A stretch of 7,710 nt of DNA, taken from positions 1 to 7,710 of the forward strand of contig USHR01000087.1 of NCBI GenBank assembly GCA_900554495.1, written 5' to 3'. Within the stretch, counting starts at the first letter, position 1. Every line of letters starts with the position of its first letter. The stretch is from an uncultured Collinsella sp. (GTDB lineage Bacteria > Actinomycetota > Coriobacteriia > Coriobacteriales > Coriobacteriaceae). Of the stretch, positions 5,691-7,710 are shown piece by piece. The notes beneath the pieces were generated by a model. The model saw nothing but the letters and a program-made list of their open reading frames with translations, made no database searches and was not told the DNA's origin. The position numbers were made by a program, and so were the translations under genes.

Positions 5691-6233
5691 GTGGCAGATT
5701 TGTATTTGGTGCGGCATGGGCAGACTGAGCTCAACGTGCAGAACATTTTGCAGGGTGGGCACGATTCGCCGCTTACGGCGCGCGGGCGCGAGCAGGCGCT
5801 GGCGACGCGCGCGGCGTTTGAGGCGCGTGGCGTGACCTTTGACCGTGTGTATTCCTCCCCGTTGGGCCGGGCGCGGCGTACGGCTGAGCTAATTGCTGGC
5901 GAGGGCTGCTCGATAGAGCTGGTCGATGACCTACGCGAGTGGCATTTGGGCTCGCTGGAGGGCACATCAAATCGCGATATGCCGCCGCAGCCCTGGGGTG
6001 ATTATCCGGTGGCCTTTGGTGGCGAGTCTGAAGTGCAGCTCCAGTCGCGTATGGTCGCGGTGCTGTCGCGCATCATGGCCAGGCCGCAGCACGACTGCGT
6101 GCTGGCGGTTTCCCACGGCTCAGCCTGCCAGGAGTTTCTTGAGTATGTGACTGGCAGGGGAGAGCTACCCGACAACGGAGCCGTGCTTCATTTTGGCTAT
6201 TGCGACGGGGCGTTTTCGCTCCTTGATTGGTAA
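5691..6233 (+). CDS. Histidine phosphatase family protein (first of pair)
   Basis: A 180-residue member of the phosphoglycerate-mutase-like histidine phosphatase superfamily. The catalytic parts are complete: LVRHGQTELNVQNILQG (6-22) with the phospho-accepting H9 after R8, R60 in SSPLGRARRTAELI, E83 in LREWHLGSLEG, and H142 in VSHGSA. It hydrolyses a phosphomonoester through a phosphohistidine. Whether the substrate is a sugar phosphate, cobalamin intermediate or other metabolite is not evident, and the genes around it do not tell. The start is GTG 5691 with GGGAGG (5681-5686) at 4 nt; no ATG lies nearby in frame. It is followed after 17 nt by a close paralogue, so the two form an operon. Confidence 0.9.
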   Translation: MADLYLVRHGQTELNVQNILQGGHDSPLTARGREQALATRAAFEARGVTFDRVYSSPLGRARRTAELIAGEGCSIELVDDLREWHLGSLEGTSNRDMPPQPWGDYPVAFGGESEVQLQSRMVAVLSRIMARPQHDCVLAVSHGSACQEFLEYVTGRGELPDNGAVLHFGYCDGAFSLLDW

Positions 6234-6250
6234 CGAACGAAAGGACCCCT

Positions 6251-6886
6251 ATGAATAAAGATCTGTATCTGGTCCGTCATGGACAGACGATATTCAACCT
6301 CAAGCGTATCATTCAGGGGTGGAGTGACTCGCCGCTTACGCAGTTGGGTTGCGACCAGGCGGCGCGCGCCGGCATGTTTTTACGTGCGCGCGGCATTGAG
6401 CCCGATCATGCCTACACCTCCACGCTTCATCGCACCGAGCAGACTATCGCCAACTTGTGGCCGGGCTTGGCGTACGAGCGCCTGGACGGCCTGCGTGAGT
6501 GGTTCTTTGGGGACTTTGAGGCCGAGCGCGTGATGCTCATGCCCGAGCGCCCGTGGCGCGACTTCTATCGCCAGTTTGGCGGCGAGGGCCAGATGCAGGT
6601 GCGCGAGCGCATGGTGGCGACGTTGACCGATCTTATGCGTCGCCCGGACCACGAGTGCGTGCTCGCGGTGAGCCACGGCTCGGCCATCAAGGAGTTCATG
6701 GACCACGTGAAGGGTGCGGCGGCTGATGAGCGCGATCGCGTGCCGGGTAACTGCTCGGTGCTGCATTTCGTGTTTGACGACGAGGCCGGTACGTTTGAGC
6801 TGGTCGAAGTCTTTACGCAGGAAGATTATGCGCGCGAGCTGGGGCTTGAACCGCTCGTGGCTACTGCGTGTCCGCAGCGCGGATAA
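6251..6886 (+). CDS. Histidine phosphatase family protein (second of pair)
   Basis: A 211-residue paralogue of the preceding protein. It keeps LVRHGQTIFNLKRIIQG (7-23) with R9/H10, R61 in TSTLHRTEQTI, E83 in LREWFFGDFE, and H142 in VSHGSAIKEFM, so it should be active. Shared spans such as RMVAxL and CVLAVSHGSA point to duplication. It differs in a more aromatic and acidic insert after E83 (FFGDFEAERVMLMPERPW) and a C-terminal extension of about 30 residues with FELVEVFTQEDYARELG, which suggests a changed substrate. I start at ATG 6251, preceded by AAAGGA at 5 nt. A TTG eight codons upstream overlaps the end of the first phosphatase and is less likely. Probably cotranscribed with it and ended by the hairpin at 6934. 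Confidence 0.9.
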   Translation: MNKDLYLVRHGQTIFNLKRIIQGWSDSPLTQLGCDQAARAGMFLRARGIEPDHAYTSTLHRTEQTIANLWPGLAYERLDGLREWFFGDFEAERVMLMPERPWRDFYRQFGGEGQMQVRERMVATLTDLMRRPDHECVLAVSHGSAIKEFMDHVKGAAADERDRVPGNCSVLHFVFDDEAGTFELVEVFTQEDYARELGLEPLVATACPQRG

Positions 6887-6933
6887 CGCGAGCGCGGCGG
6901 CACGGGTCGCCGGCATAACTTCTCGACGCGAAA

Positions 6934-6970
6934 GGGGCGGAGATGCATGTACCTGCTGCATCTCCGCCCC
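6934..6970. terminator. Bidirectional hairpin between convergent genes
   Basis: Arms 6934-6947 and 6957-6970 are perfectly complementary over 14 bp, GC-rich, with a 9-base loop. It is followed by CTGTTTGTT on the plus strand and by TTTCG on the minus strand. The T tracts are weak, but the location, 48 nt after the phosphatase stop and 46 nt after the opposing gene's stop, fits a shared terminator. Confidence 0.6.
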
Positions 6971-7015
6971 CTGTTTGTTGAGCTGCCGATTATTGTGCTG
7001 GGCGGTCTGGTCTTG

Positions 7016-7699
7016 CTAGAACCGCGCGACCTGGTGCGTGAGCAGACCTGTCGGAACTTGCGGCGCGGCGCCGCTGACCTGCGCGGCGGGGAAGAGCACG
7101 GCAACGGTAAAGTTGAACGGCTCCTTGCCGGTGTACGTTCCGGCGGCACGGGCCTCATCGGCCAGCAGCTGCGACGCCCCGGTCAGAGCGGCGGCGTAGG
7201 CGGGGTCGTCGGTCAGTGCCGGCTCCGGTGCTTGGTCGAGCATAGCGCGGATGGCCCCGACGGCGTCCTCGCGCTTGACCTCCCACGCGCGGTGCGTAAT
7301 GCCCGCGGGGTCGGTAACGGCGTAGAGCGACGCGCCCTCTTTGGCAGCGCCCAGGATGATATCCATGACGGGCGAGGCCTCGTAGGCGAGCGACACGGGG
7401 CGCGGCTGCACCTTGAGCTCGGCGATCGCGCGCGCAGCAGCGGCCACGTCAGCGCTGGCATCGCTCTTGTCGCCCGCAAGTACACTCGTCGGGCAAATCG
7501 CCACGACACCCGTCACGCGTCCCGGCTCGCCCGAGCATTCGTACACGTAATACGCCGCACCCGGGTCCTTGAGCATCAGGCCATCGGCAAGGGCTCCGCG
7601 CAGAGCATCGTTGCCGCTCAGGATACTGCCCATTGCAGGCAGCGCCTCGAGCACACGGTCCTGAGCCGGGCGGATGCAGGGAAACGGAAGTGCTTTCAT
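7016..7699 (-). CDS. DUF1015-like protein, short and lacking signature motifs
   Basis: A 227-residue protein aligning by eye with the N-terminal half of DUF1015 proteins, which are usually around 400 residues. Matching blocks are LPFPCIRPA (4-12), DPGAAYYVYE (45-54), RVTGVVAICP (61-70), PVSLAYEASP (101-110), ASLYAVTDPAGITHRAWEV (123-141) and FNFTVAVLFPAAQV (195-208). The basic HE-x-TR / KE-x-DR stretch expected after TGVVA is replaced by an Ala/Asp-rich run, and the DGHHR motif expected near 163-168 reads TDDPAY. The C-terminal half is absent. It is therefore either a shortened lineage-specific form or a decaying paralogue, although the frame is intact. DUF1015 genes often neighbour serine-biosynthesis genes (serA, serC), which could lie beyond the right edge; this is inference. 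The start ATG 7699 has AGGA at 6 nt. Biochemical function is unknown. Confidence 0.75.
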   Translation of the reverse strand: MKALPFPCIRPAQDRVLEALPAMGSILSGNDALRGALADGLMLKDPGAAYYVYECSGEPGRVTGVVAICPTSVLAGDKSDASADVAAAARAIAELKVQPRPVSLAYEASPVMDIILGAAKEGASLYAVTDPAGITHRAWEVKREDAVGAIRAMLDQAPEPALTDDPAYAAALTGASQLLADEARAAGTYTGKEPFNFTVAVLFPAAQVSGAAPQVPTGLLTHQVARF

Positions 7700-7710
7700 G
7701 GGCGGTCCTA

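Noticed and set aside
6227..6250. TTG start for the second phosphatase
   Set aside because: It overlaps the end of the first phosphatase gene, and ATG 6251 has AAAGGA at ideal spacing.
6380..6961. Minus-strand 193-codon open frame opposite the second phosphatase
   Set aside because: Antisense to the catalytic core and runs through the terminator hairpin; no domain is visible.

Overview
The window looks like chromosomal DNA of a high-G+C Coriobacteriia member, most likely Collinsella or a close relative. The evidence is the strongly GC-biased third codon positions from about position 1200 onward, dense antisense open frames typical of such DNA, strong AAGGAG-type ribosome binding sites, and a left-edge protein of a kind I recall as common in Coriobacteriia (Eggerthella, Collinsella, Olsenella). 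The genus is inferred from remembered families, not from a search.

Layout. (1) Positions 1-1160 are clearly lower in G+C. They hold one minus-strand gene that runs off the left edge (AbiEi-like / endonuclease-domain hypothetical protein) and a 328-bp stretch (899-1226) with only short open-frame scraps and a terminator. (2) A minus-strand stand-alone DEDDh 3'-5' exonuclease (1227-2195) is divergent from a plus-strand putative manganese/heavy-metal exporter (2367-3449). The gap between them carries a good sigma70-type promoter bracketed by two inverted repeats. (3) Two hairpin terminators separate the exporter from a convergent minus-strand pair, a DUF308/HdeD-like membrane protein (4100-4702) followed with no gap by a YaiI/YqxD-family protein (3617-4099). 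(4) A plus-strand group follows: a nitroreductase-family flavoprotein (4937-5608), an inverted repeat with a GGTACC core, then two paralogous histidine phosphatases in tandem (5691-6233 and 6251-6886). (5) A bidirectional hairpin separates these from a convergent minus-strand gene (7016-7699) encoding a short DUF1015-like protein that lacks the family's signature motifs.

Most of the window is ordinary housekeeping or accessory chromosome, and I see no phage module, CRISPR array, intact transposon or obvious new defence system. The parts most worth attention are the left-edge gene with its low-G+C surroundings, the probable operators of the metal exporter, the degenerate DUF1015-like protein, the phosphatase duplication, and the dispersed-repeat-like hairpin at 5641-5675.
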